Of a stretch of DNA of 64,000 nucleotides, positions 46,147 to 57,397 are shown piece by piece. The DNA is from Eudorina sp. 2006-703-Eu-15 (lineage: Eukaryota > Chlorophyta > Chlorophyceae > Chlamydomonadales > Volvocaceae). The DNA lies in NCBI GenBank assembly GCA_003117195.1, contig BDSI01000139.1, forward strand, positions 248,001 to 312,000, written 5' to 3'. How positions within the stretch are numbered: the stretch's first letter is position 1; each line of letters starts with the position of its first letter. Made by a program: the position numbers and the translations under genes. Under the pieces are notes generated by a model. The model was not told where the DNA came from and searched no databases. It was given only the letters and a program-made list of their open reading frames with translations.

Positions 46147-47715
46147 CACTCTGGGAAAAGGGGGGGTCGGATTTGCCGTAAAGTAAACCGTAAAATGGGG
46201 GCGGTTTTACGGAGACGGAGACGGACTTGGCGTAAAGCGTGACAAGGAATACGGAGACATTTTACGGATGAAGGATGAAGTTTACGGAGAGACATTACGG
46301 GGAACCCGGACCCCATACTACAGGGACCCGCACCCCATAATACGGAGACGGTCTTGCCATAAAGCGCGACAAGGAATACGGAGACAGATTACGACCAGAG
46401 TTTACGGAGGGACATTACGGGGACCCGGACCCCATATTACCAGGACCCGCACCCTACATTACGGGGACCCGCACCCCACATTACGGGCCCCCAGGCCGCA
46501 TATTATGGGGGCCCAAACCATAGTTTACGGAGTCCCCGACCATGTTTCCAGGCCCAAACAGGCCGCCGGTCCCAGTCCTCAGCCAGTGAGGAAGGTAGTT
46601 CAACACCTCCACTCCAGCAAGAGTAAGGCCGCTAGCTCCATCCAAGCCGCTAGCTCCATCCAAGCCGCTAGCTCCATCCAAGCCGTTGTTCCCGCCGCTG
46701 GCTCCAAGTAAGTATTGATAATGGGTTTGTTACCATAACTACCTGCGTGTGTCAGGAAGCAAAGTCGGGACGGACGTAAATGGATCGCTTGGACGAACTG
46801 CTAGAAATGAACCGCATGTAATCAGAAAAGAATAACTCGGTAACTTACATCGCACATTTGCTGTTTAGCGCCATGAGACCTGCGGTCTGGAGCGAACGGA
46901 CAGTTATGCCACCCACAGGTAATCATATCAATCAGCCGGTCAGACGTTTGACAAGTATAACTACCTGGTATTGCTATTGTGAAATGAGCGTGGCATATCT
47001 GGACGAAATTCTCGCAATGCAGGTATCTCTGACTGCGTTGACTCGTTGTTAACGCGCGCGTTGCTACACACCGTCGATCCTATTTCGATAATACAGCATA
47101 TCTATGCTACTGCATACTTGTGGAAGGAATGTATATGTCTATTGGTTCAGAAGGGAAAAAGGATATCGACAAGCGAACGTACGACCAATCCGACCGCTGC
47201 AGGCGCTGCTCTGCCTCAATATACGTATTTTACCTATTTCATCAAATTTGCAGTCAAAATCTATTTATGGAAGCATATGTGTTCGACCCATGCCTGTCGA
47301 CTTGCTTCAATCAATGGATGCGTACGTCACTGTCCTCAAGCGAGCATCTGCTAAATCCCCATGTGCCTATTTATACGTATCTTGTCATCATTTGTAATCG
47401 TGGATAAGTTTGTAAAATGAAAACACATACCTACGTGTCGCTCGTTTGCTCGCCCTTCCGTGCGGAGGCATGCAGTGCGTGGCGGGCTCCACACTTGTTC
47501 ATACCACACATCTCGCGCAGCACCACGCAACACGTTCCTCCTCTCCAAATTGCTTTCTGTCGCACGTTGAACACCTTGTTTGCACGGCAACGTGTTTTGT
47601 ACGGGAGGGAGCCTCCACCTAGGGAACCCCAACAGCTGGGCTAGCTGAAGGCGCCTGCCGTCAAACAAATAAATTCAGCAACAGCGCGCGCGCCGCTGAG
47701 CCAATATCCGATGAT
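46147..47715. other. Non-coding stretch with TTACGG-rich and 18-bp repeats
   Basis: From 46160 to 46520 are many imperfect repeats built on TTACGG, GGGGACCC and CCCCATA. At 46628-46685 an 18-bp unit (GCCGCTAGCTCCATCCAA) is repeated three times. An open frame over both (46268-46711) encodes only repeat-derived sequence. The rest, to the satellite start, shows no gene. Confidence 0.5.
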
Positions 47716-48879
47716 ACCGCCGCGCCTGATCGGATTCGCATTCTGACCAGGCCCAGTGGTCCCCATAGGCATACCATGCCCCTGGTGTGGCCGGCTGGGT
47801 GATAAGGCACGGCGGCGGTCCGTCGTGGGGTCGAGTCGCATCCGAACAGGGGGGCATGGGGGCAGGCTGGGGCATGTGATGTGGCGGCATTTGCGTGGCC
47901 CAGCCACCCTACCGCCGCGCCTGATCGGATTCGCATTCTGACCAGGCCCAGTGGCCCCCATAGGCATACCATGCCCCTGGTGTGGCCGGCTGGGTGATAG
48001 GGCACGGCGGCGGTCCGTCGTGGGGCCGAGTCGCATCCGAACAGAGGGGCATGGGGGCAGGCTGGGGCATGTGATGTGGCGGCATTTGGCCCAGCCACCC
48101 TACCGCCGCGCCTGATCGGATTCGCATTCTGACCAGGCCCAGTGGCCCCCATAGGCATACCATGCCCCTGGTGTGGCCGGCTGGGTGATAGGGCACGGCG
48201 GCGGTCCGTCGTGGGGCCGAGTCGCATCCGAACAGGGGGGCATGGGGGCAGGCTGGGCATGTGATGTGGCGGCATTTGGCCCAGCCACCCTACCGCCGCG
48301 CCTGATCGGATTCGCATTCTGACCAGGCCCAGTGGTCCCCATAGGCATACCTTGCCTCTGATGTGGCCGGTTTGGTGCATAGGGCGCGGCGGCGGTCCGT
48401 TGTGGGGCCGGGTCGCATCCGAACAGGGGGCCATGGGGGCAGGCTGGGGCATGTGATGTGGCGGCATTTGGCCCACCCTACCGCCGCGCCTGATCGGATT
48501 CGCATTCTGACCAGGCCCAGTGGCCCCCATAGGCATACCATGCCCCTGATGTGGCCGGCTGGGTGAATAGGGCACGGCGGCGGTCCGTTGTGGGGCCGAG
48601 TCGTATCCGAACAGGGGGGCATGGGGGCAGGCTGGGGCATGCGATGTGGCGGCATTTGGCCCAGCCACCCTACCGCCGCGCGTGATCGGATTCGCATTCT
48701 GACCAGGCCCAGTGGTCCTCATAGGCATACCATGCCTCTGGTGTGGCCGGTTGGGTGAAAGGGCGCGGCGGCGGTCCGTTGTGGGGCCGGGTTGCAGTCG
48801 AACAGGGGGACATGGGGCCAGGCTGGGGCATGCGATGTGGCGGCAATTGGCCCACCCTACCGCTGCGCCTGATCGGATT
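47716..48879. repeat. Satellite array, unit about 190 bp, six full copies plus a partial
   Basis: Units start ACCGCCGCGCCTGATCGGAT at 47716, 47911, 48102, 48292, 48480, 48672 and 48859, a period of 187-195 bp. The last unit is broken at TCGGATT (48873-48879) by the second Dualen copy and resumes at 51403. Open frames across it are artefacts of the repeat. Confidence 0.92.
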
Positions 48880-49138
48880 AATAATAATAATACACCCAGT
48901 CAGGGACTGTGGCATATGTTAAGGGGCCAGGAATGATGAGGCTATGGGTTTCCCCTTGCCTATACACTACCCGCCACCGCTAATGTGGAATCACGGTGTA
49001 GCAGCGCGACACAAAGGCTTACTCGAGATGTCTGGAATCCCATTCTTGGGCTATTTTTTCTTTGCGGTCCGGCCAGCCCTGCTTACACACGGGGTGCATT
49101 GTGTGCTAAGTTCCTGCTGGATTGTCTCCTTCAGGTTG

Positions 49139-49922
49139 TCATCTTTCCATCTTGCGTCGAAGTGTAACGATGCCGTTCAGCATATGTACGGCATGGTCGT
49201 GCAGGTCGTTCAAGCACGCCCTGGCTGTGTGGCTGCAGTCCCCGAGCTCAACCAGGAGTGGAAGGAGGTCTTTTCGTATGGTTCCCCCGAAACCCAGACT
49301 GATGGCGTCCTGTTTCGTATAGCGCACCTTCCATCCCGCTTCTGCAAGCTCTTTGGCCAGAGTCTCGTGCTGCTGCACTTTATCGTGCTGTTTCACAGTG
49401 TGGTTGGTGTCTGAAGTGTAGCCGATTTCTAGAATGTGTACGGTATGGTCCTCGCGATCCCAGGGGCCTGTGTATCCCGGCGGTTTACTTGCCTCCATGA
49501 GTGGTATCGTTGGTATGCATGAACATTATGTCTGGTCTGAGTTTTAGGCGGAGGTCGGTGGGTGTACTTGGCAGCGCCCACTCCGGTATGCGGGTGCTCG
49601 CGGCGTAGTCAGGGAGCTGCTGCGCCTGACAAGCATCCATGATCATGAAGCAACCACCCGAGCGTCCTGTGGCGAGCAGTCTGGCGATCTGCCGGACTGC
49701 GACATTGTGTCGTTTGATGTAGAGGGCTGTCATGTCCGGGTGTTTACAGCCACCGAGGATATGTCCTCCAGAGTCGGGACCCCCGCACAGTGGGCAGGGC
49801 GCGGTCTTCACCATGTGTGGTGGGGCTGCAAATTGTATACGCGATCGTTTGGTGCCTACCAGGGGACGTCGGAAGCGCTGCGCCAGTTTGTTGTTCCACA
49901 GTTGTCTGTACCAATAGTCCAT
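49139..49922 (-). pseudogene. Zinc-knuckle and restriction-like endonuclease of Dualen-like copy 2
   Basis: First comes a knuckle of the form CPLC-x-His-x-Cys (CPLCGGPDSGGHILGGC), as found after RNase H or RT in many non-LTR elements. Then LRPDIMFM near 49538 and, after a frame change near 49500, HILEIGYTSDTN near 49438. PD followed by Glu-x-Gly/Lys is the usual layout of PD-(D/E)xK restriction-like nucleases. Together with the APE domain in copy 1 this supports the dual-endonuclease Dualen type. Confidence 0.65.
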
Positions 49923-50229
49923 ACACCGCTTGAGTTTCTTGTGCCTTTGTTCCCGTGCGCCGGTTGAGGGTGCGCGCGCTTGTACGGATGTCTAGATAGG
50001 TGCGGGAGCGTGGCTGACATGAAGGACGTGTACAGTGTTTGTTTGGTGTAACCGAGGTGCACCTCTGGTTTTATTAGCGATGTCACCCCTCGGTTAAGGT
50101 CGTTGGCGTAGTGGCCGGCGGTGCGTTCCGGCCCGCTGGCTTTTCGCACCCACCAATAGTGCGCTCTGGGGTCGTTGTCGGACGTTTCTGTTTGCCACGT
50201 GGCGTCGTCGGGCGCGTCCCGGCGCGCAG

Positions 50230-50716
50230 CCTTAACTGCCGCTCTATCAGCAGCCGCGTCATTGTATTTTATTCCTGTGTGGGATTTTACCTTCAGAAGG
50301 TGTGTCTTGAGTTTCTTTACAGCTCGTTGGTTCAGAATCCGTACAATGTTCGTTAGTAGGTCTTTGTGTTTACTGAGCGCGAGTTTCGTAGGTTGATTTA
50401 TCATTTTCTTTATCAGAAACAGTGACGCGGCTGAGTCAGTCCAGATTGTAATGGGTGCGTTGTCGAGGCCCTCCTCGTCGTTTCTCATTGTAAGACCTTG
50501 GTGGATAGCACTGAGCTCGCAGCGTGTAATGGTTTGGCATCCCGTCGTTCCTGCATTAACATCTATGTAGAGCGTTTTGCCTGTGAGGGCATCAACCGCG
50601 GCCGCCCCAAGGACTTGCGCTTCGGCTTCATCAACCTGGACCTTTTGGACAGACCCATCAGTGTAGATGCCGTATTCAGCGAAATGGCGCAGAGCTATTT
50701 TTGCTGGGAACATCAC
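50230..50716 (-). pseudogene. RNase H domain of Dualen-like copy 2
   Basis: All four acidic positions of type I RNase H are visible: IYTDGS, TRCELSAIH, IWTDSAAS and NDAAADRAA, with the His of KSHTG before the last. The domain itself is uninterrupted. The frame continues C-terminally to about 49856, beyond which the protein changes frame into the zinc-knuckle part. It is a better copy than the truncated RNase H at the window start. Confidence 0.85.
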
Positions 50717-51402
50717 GTGGGCGCTGCATCTATCGTTCGTCGTCGGTCAGGTTGTCACATCTCCCGGAGCTCAGGCTAGGTGCACAGCCGGTTTCGTACT
50801 TCTCTTTCAACCTACGTATGTGTTTGCGCACCCGCCGGGTGCGCCCAGGGGGCCCAATGGGCCCATTGGGGTAGTCGCAGGTCCGTCTCCTGGGTCTCGT
50901 CCATTGCTGTGCGTTCCTGGGGCGGCTTCGTTATATATGGAGTCGATTGCTTGGCGAAGTGGTTTCACGACACTGCCTCCAGTCTTGTTGGCTACGAGGA
51001 TCAGGTCGAGGCTGTTGGGGTAAGAGGGGACGTCTTCCCAGATTACGTCGTTGCTTAGGTTTTGCTGTCACTCCTGTCGGTCGAGATTGTCCCGACGTGA
51101 GTGACCAGGTCGTGCCGTAGGTACCGGGTGTAGGGTGCCGTTTTAGATGCAGGGAACACGAGCAGCGTGGCCATGGGGTCTGTGTGGTTGCGCTGTGCGT
51201 CAGCCCATCCCAGGGCCCATCGCATGACATGATGTCCCTCTTGCTTCGGGGATCGGTTCCGGGTGAGCGACAGAGGCACCCCTGAATGGCTGTTGGTATG
51301 CGTCGTGGGAATCTTGCATGGTATACTCTTGTGCACTTGGCGACATAATGGCGAGGCGAAGCGCTCCGTGTCCGCACCTATGGCCTGCATGAGTCGCTCC
51401 AG

Positions 51403-51474
51403 TCGGATTCACATTCTGACCAGGCCCAGTGGTCCCCATAGGCATACCATGCCCCTGTTGTGGCGGGCTGGGTA
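51403..51474. repeat. Satellite monomer remnant beyond the Dualen insertion
   Basis: TCGGATTCACATTCTGACCA onwards continues the monomer interrupted at 48879, up to GGCTGGGT. The 28-bp direct repeat then follows at once. Confidence 0.85.
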
Positions 51475-51502
51475 ATCATGACGCCAAGCTAGCGAGGGGT
51501 GT
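51475..51502. repeat. Right copy of the 28-bp direct repeat
   Basis: Identical to 46119-46146 and directly adjacent to the satellite remnant, so it marks the right edge of the composite segment. Confidence 0.9.
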
Positions 51503-52501
51503 ATGTGCGGCGATGAAGATCGATACTATGTGGGTATCCTTAGGCCTGGACCTTGTGTGCTTATTACTTACAAGAAACACATGCTAATCATCACCAGACG
51601 AAAGCAATTTAAATGCCTCCAACGCAAACTAGCAACGCAGCAACCAGGTGCATGTGGCTAGTGTATGTGGCCCTAATTACACTACTGTGACTACTTCCTC
51701 GATAATTATTGTCACAGTCTTTAGCTGGTGTTCGTTGGTGCGGTACTATAATAACCTGCTCGCTTGGTTAACGTGCTGGTCCTGATACGTGCGTACGGCG
51801 GGTTACATTTAGCTGACATAGAGCAGGCAACCCAAGTAGTGTACCGCAACTGTCCTACGTAGGCACCGTCACAGCTTGTTCAGCGGCGTCCAGTCACTCT
51901 GTATCTGCACCTGCGTGCCGTTGTTTTTTTACTCGCAATGTATTGTTTATCATTCTGCCACGCCCAGACTACCCAGATTCGTCCCACGGCAACCCCCACA
52001 CACTGTTGAGCCTTGCGGCCAACGCAACGAACGTCAACCAGCGACCCCCAGGTGGGTGCGGCAAACCGCCTGCCAGCCTATCTACATACGTATTGCGTGT
52101 GAAGTCACGCCACATGCATCCATGCATCCTTATGGAGAAGATGCAATCATCCACAACTGGCCACGGGTCCAGCGTCAAACAAAGTGTTCACGGATGTTGA
52201 CTGTCTATCTCGCAGGTATGACTATCTATAATGAGAAGTTTGCAGCTAGCTAGATAGATCGATACCAGCACTGCCCAGCGTGGCACGCACGCGGCCGACA
52301 ATCAATAATTACAAACAATAATACAGAATGAAGCATGCGTTACATTTCTACACATGCCTGATATTGTCATTTAAGCTCTCACTTCCAGTGGTTTACTAAA
52401 TCAACCACGCACCTTGTTAAGCCCTGAGCCACCCCTCAGTTCCCCACCCCCTTGATACATGCCAGGCTCCGGCCCGGGTACTACTATTATTGAGCTTATT
52501 A
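51503..52501. other. 3' flank of gene 6, no gene recognised
   Basis: Short open frames only. A TGTAA-type polyadenylation signal for gene 6 (minus strand) could be the TTACA at 52309-52313, about 190 bases past its stop. Confidence 0.35.
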
Positions 52502-52617
52502 TTACTTCCTCGTGGGTGGAGGAGGGCGGCGGGGAGGAGAGGGAGTAGGAGGAGGGGGAGAACGTGTTGGAGGAGGAGTAGGGGAACGAGGAGACGGGGA
52601 ACGAGGAGGCGAAGGCG

Positions 52618-52930
52618 AAGGAGGAGGAGGAGGAGGAGGAGGAGGAGGAGGAGGAGGAGGAGGAGGAGGAGGAGGAGGAGGAGGAGGAGGAGGAGGAGGA
52701 GGAGGAGGAGGAGGAGGAGGAGGAGGAGGAGGAGGAGAAGGAGGAGGAGGAGGAGGAGGAGAAGGAGGAGGAGGAGGAGAGGGTGGAGGAGGAGAAGGAG
52801 GAAGTGGAGAAGGAGGAGGAGGAGAGGGCGGAGGAGGAGAAGGTGGAGAGGGAGAAGGAGGAGGAGGAGAGGGAGAAGGAGGAGGAGGAGAGGGAGGAGG
52901 AGGAGGGCGAGGAGAAGGAGGAGGCGGTTT
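52618..52930. repeat. GGA/TCC trinucleotide expansion coding the poly-Pro tail of gene 6
   Basis: About 120 bases of uninterrupted GGA (52618-52737), then interrupted GGA/GAA runs. Read on the minus strand in the gene frame it gives CCT proline codons, whereas the tails of genes 1 and 4 are mostly CCG and CCC. The tail therefore grew by microsatellite expansion. Confidence 0.9.
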
Positions 52931-54153
52931 TACAGGCGGCCGGGACAACAACGGTTGAGGCGGCGGAGGGCTCCGAGGCGATGAACGTGGCGGCGGCGGG
53001 CGCGGCCTGCGTGGCGGCTTAGACGGCAGCAGTGGCGGCGACGGAGGCGACGGCGGCGGTGACGGTGGCGACGGTGGTCTGGGAGACGGCGGGGGCGGCG
53101 GGGACGGCGGGCTTGGTGGAGGGCTGGGCGGGTATGGCGGATGTGGGTTCTGGCAGTTCGGGTCCATGGCATCCGGAATGAAATCGCAATCGTCGTCCAG
53201 GCCGTCAGAGCAGTTTGACTCAAAGCTCGCCCTGCGGCGGCAGATGCGCACGGTGGCGCCCTTGATGGCATCCCAGCCGTCGAAGCGGACCACGATGTTG
53301 CTGTTGGGGTCGCGCCATATGTTGCCCACACGGATCTCGCCCACATGGAACGTCGTCATCCCGAGACCCCTCTCGTTGCTGCCGTCGTAGTTGTGCATCA
53401 GCACATACGGCACGTTGTCCTCCCCATTTAGCCACGCGAGGTCGTAGGGGTAGACGTTGATGCGCGCCGACAGGAACAGGCGCTGTCCCCCGGCCATACC
53501 GGCGCCCGTGATCAGGACGCTGCTGCTGCGTGTGCTGAGTTGGGGGGGAATGGTGGCGACGGTGTAGTTGCCAGGAGCGAGGCTGTCATCATTGAGGGTG
53601 AGGAAGGGCCCGCCCCAGCCGACCTGTGTGCAATGTGGGATGGTTCGAAGGTCCATGTGAGTAGTCATCAGCATCGCAGGGTACGTAGGTGAGCAGGATG
53701 TATGTAACATTAAATGCTTGCAACATTAACTGTATGTAGCGTTTTCATTATCGGTACGTCATCAGCATTATGTTATGATGAACGTAAAAGCGGCAACAAC
53801 CTCGAAACAGCCGGGCAGAACTACCGGATAGCACTAGCAAGGGAAGTGTATTATTGATGCTCAGTGACTTGTGTCTATGATGTTTGTATTGGGTAACGGA
53901 CGTGCGCAAGGTCGGATAATAAGCAAGTAAGGACGACTGTGATGGCTAGGCGCAGTCACGATGTATGTATATATGCACGCAGCGTTGGTATGTCAGCGGT
54001 TCTATGGTGGGAGGAACTAACACCGTGGTGGAAGAAGCAGCAGTCAGCCCGGTTGTAGCTACGATAGCTAGCTAGCTAGCTAGCTACGTAGCGGCGGCAT
54101 ATATATGTGCAGGTAGGCCCAGCGAGCGTCCTTTCACCCGGCCTACCGAACCT

Positions 54154-54530
54154 ACCGAACTTGGCCATTCCCAAAGGCATTGAGTCTGTGACCATGAGGT
54201 CACCGGTTCGATCCGGGTCGGGACAAAATGGTTGAGAATTGGGGAGTCCCGCTTGGACAGCCCGGCTCTTCAGTCGGATCCGAGTCCGCCCCCGGTGTAA
54301 GTGGCCTTGAGCCACGGTAAAAGGGATAGCCCGAGATGTGCGTGACAAGCGGGTCGGGCCAATGGGTCCGGCCACACACCAAGAGACGGTTTCGGGGCCT
54401 GGTAACACGGATAGGGGCCGCAGGCGGATACCTGCGTGAACAAAATACTGGTGACCATTGTCGACTCCCAACCCTTAAATCGGCGGTCCCCTTAACACAC
54501 GCTTGGGCTTAGAGGTCCAGGAGTAAAGGT
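54154..54530 (+). mobile_element. tRNA-derived SINE in intron 3 of gene 6 (antisense to the gene)
   Basis: Same element as 40018-40402, in the same intron and orientation of the paralogous gene. B box GGTTCGATCC lies at 54205-54214. The body ends GGTCCAGGAGTAAAGG and leads straight into the CTTT tract, which looks like an expanded SINE tail. Confidence 0.75.
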
Positions 54531-55071
<541 letters not shown>

Positions 55072-55097
55072 AGAGGATTTAGGAAACCATAAAGATA

Positions 55098-55852
55098 ACA
55101 AGTAGGGGTCGGCTTCCTCGAAGCCGGAAAAGGGCGGGGCCCCCTATAATCCGTACAGGCCGCTTGCTTTAGAAGGAGAACTCTATTACCGCGCAACAGT
55201 GTGAGAGAGTGAAAGGTTGCCATTGGGGGTGTCGTTGATGTTGAAGGGGGATCGGCGTGCATAGATTCACCAAGCCCAAACATGTCGGCAGCCCCGAAAC
55301 CATCCTGCAGTACGCGCCGCCGGCGACGGCGGTCACCGGATCGGCACTATGGTACCGATAGTCGCCTATGCACTACCACATCCGTCTGTCAAGCAGATGA
55401 TCACAAAGCAAGCTTGAAGCATCCTTGTTTTGCATCGGAACTGGAGAACTCGTTGGCACTCGGTAAGCTATCCCTTTGCATCTTGAAACTTTGATTCAAT
55501 ACATATTGTTGATTTCTATTCATCTGGCAAGACAGAAAGGCAAATCTTGATGTTGGTGGTATCTTGATGTTCAAACATCAGAACACTATCGAAGTTCAAT
55601 TTAGCACGCGCCGCCCATACCTAATCCAAGTATTCATCACGCGGCACCCGTTGAAACAAATATGAGCGCGAGAGGCGTTGGGTGGACGTTGACCCGGGTC
55701 CATGGAAACCGCAGAGCTTTACTTTGACCGTTTGTGCGCAAAGAATTTTTTTCAGCCAAACCAAAGTTACCTTGCAATAGAGGACAATTAATATGACAAA
55801 CATAGCGAATTAGTTTAGCGGATAATGAACGTTTTGCCGTTACCGGACACAC

Positions 55853-55890
<38 letters not shown>

Positions 55891-55952
55891 GGACATGGGC
55901 AATCCTAGGGGCGGGGCCCCCGAACGCGCTTCGCGCTGGGCCCCGCCCAAAA
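55098..55952. mobile_element. Dispersed repeat family R, copy R3 (855 bp)
   Basis: Begins ACAAGTAGGGGTCGGC and ends GGGCCCCGCCCAAAA, collinear with R1 and R2 but with an internal deletion. The octamer array is replaced by a CA run at 55855-55888. It lies a few bases inside the left TIR of the larger insertion, so it probably inserted secondarily. Confidence 0.65.
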
Positions 55953-56266
55953 ATTATATCTTTTATGTTTGCGGTGATATTTTTGGAAACCTCAAAGTTA
56001 CGGGCGGCCCTAACTCGCGGCAAGCACCTGCTCGTTCCGCAAAGAAACGAGCCTGCCGTACGTCGCCAAAGATAACTTTGTCATGTAATCATGCAACACA
56101 TACTATGAAATGATAGGCAGAAATGCGCTGCATGGGATGCTCTAGCCGTATGACGTTTGGCGGCCTCACCAACAGTCACCGAGAAGCCCACCCGCTCTAC
56201 TCAGCCCAACCAAAAGACCAATTTAGGTGGTGTTGATAAACACCGGTTTAAATTTGCTTTGTGTAA

Positions 56267-57200
56267 TCACATGGCCTGAAGGTCAACCAGGTCCAGTCGG
56301 TCCGCCGTCCAGATGCCAGGCTTGGGTCCCACGTTGGAGAAGAAGATGACATGCGGCGGGTCAAAGACCTTCAGACGTGCCTCGTACTTGCCGCATTCCA
56401 CTCTGCCGTTCTTGAGCTTCTCGGCAAAGACGCACATCTCATCGATGTCCACCATGCTAGCACCGCGCGGCAGGTCGATAACCACAATGCGTTCCCGGTT
56501 GTATGTATGTGTAAGCACAGTCGCGCTGGTTGCCCATAAGCTGAGCAGCTCCGTAGTTGCGCAGTAGGTGCAAGCCAAGACGGTTCTTGCCGCTGTTGCC
56601 AACCACATCCTTCACCCAGATAATGGTGTGGTCGTCTGTGGGAAGCAGCTGCCCCGCCGGGCCCACCAGCCTATCCAGCACCGCTTGCTGCCAGGGACGC
56701 GGCACAAAGCCAAGCTCAGGAGGCAGGCAGGCGGTGATAGCTGCTTCGTAGGCGTGGAGACCATGATGAAAGCGGATGTAGGTCTCTGGCATGTCCGTAG
56801 CTACCCTCTTGATGCCGTGATTTCTCACAAGAAGGGCTGCATGGGTCAGGTCGTTGCGCTGCCCCTGAGCAGATTCCCATTCACCCACCTCCCAGGGGCC
56901 GCCAGCACGCCTTGCTTGCGAGGAGACCCGCTCTTTTGCCGCGTCTCTGCTTGTGTTCTCATCTTTTTGCTCCCAGGCGGCAGGCGCCTTCAGCCATTTT
57001 TGGCATGCGCTCAGGCGCACGGACTTGGTGAATTCTACATAGCCGTTAAACTCAAATTCGCCCTCCGCAATAGAGTCAAGCTGGAATATACAACAACGCA
57101 CATAATCAGGCGCACTGCCGGTTATCTGGGCGTGCGTGACAGGGGTGTGTGGGACGAGTTTCAAATGAAAGAACCAGCACCGGGCCCGGTTGCTTGACAT
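56267..57200 (-). pseudogene. Rep-like protein relic (CRESS-DNA virus type: HUH nuclease plus SF3 helicase)
   Basis: The minus-strand frame starts at 57200. The N-terminal part has the Rep motif I position (ARCWFFHLK), the motif II region (NGYVEFTK), the motif III region (AAKERVSS), then GPWEVGEW. The linker RFHHGL and PRPWQQ follow, then an SF3-type Walker A (GNSGKN), and in a second frame Walker B (IVVIDLP) and the sensor VIFFSN. The order and spacing are those of circo/nano-like Rep proteins. Key residues look lost: the motif II His is replaced around EFN, the motif III Tyr is Ala (Lys kept), and Walker A has Asn after Lys. The frame changes near 56.5 kb. It looks like an endogenous, decayed Rep. 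Whether it came from a virus, a plasmid or a transposon is open. Confidence 0.75.
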
Positions 57201-57262
57201 TTGCTTTGGGTGTTTTGCTGTGGCTGCGCCTCCTAAATGTGCGCAGTATCCCGGGTGTAGCA

Positions 57263-57397
57263 AGCAACTGGCGGGCCCTCCCTGGTCCTGGACCGGACCG
57301 GACCAGAAGTGCCCTATAGAATTATGCTACTGTATATTTTCTTTAGGTCACTTCTGGTCCGGTCCGGTCCAAGACCAGGGAGGGCCCGCCAGTTGCT
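57263..57397. repeat. 135-bp foldback with 49-bp arms just upstream of the Rep-like gene
   Basis: Arms 57263-57311 and 57349-57397 are reverse complements with one mismatch and enclose a 37-base loop. The arms begin AGCAACTGGCGGGCCCTCCC and end CAGAAGTG. The foldback lies 62 bases upstream of the Rep-like start. No TAGTATTAC-like nonanucleotide occurs in the loop, so a virus-type origin is not shown. A foldback MITE or a small-RNA hairpin precursor are alternatives. Confidence 0.9.

Larger units (their letters stand above)
48880..51402 (-). mobile_element. Dualen/RandI-like retrotransposon, 5'-truncated copy 2 (2.5 kb)
   Basis: Inserted in a satellite monomer with the 7-bp target duplication TCGGATT (48873-48879 and 51403-51409). 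On the minus strand it runs from within the PCIF1-like domain (about 51390-50900) through RNase H and a zinc-knuckle to a restriction-like endonuclease. It ends in a short ATT-repeat tail at 48880-48891. A simple-repeat 3' tail, 5' truncation and a short target duplication are normal for target-primed reverse transcription. Frame changes show it is not active. Confidence 0.85.

Noticed and set aside
47661..48728. 355-residue minus-strand frame over the 190-bp satellite
   Set aside because: It repeats with the satellite period and has no domain; repeat-derived.
54195..54225. Possible tRNA gene at the GGTTCGATCC box
   Set aside because: Only a B box and a degenerate arm are seen; no complete cloverleaf, and the sequence recurs as a SINE at 40018.
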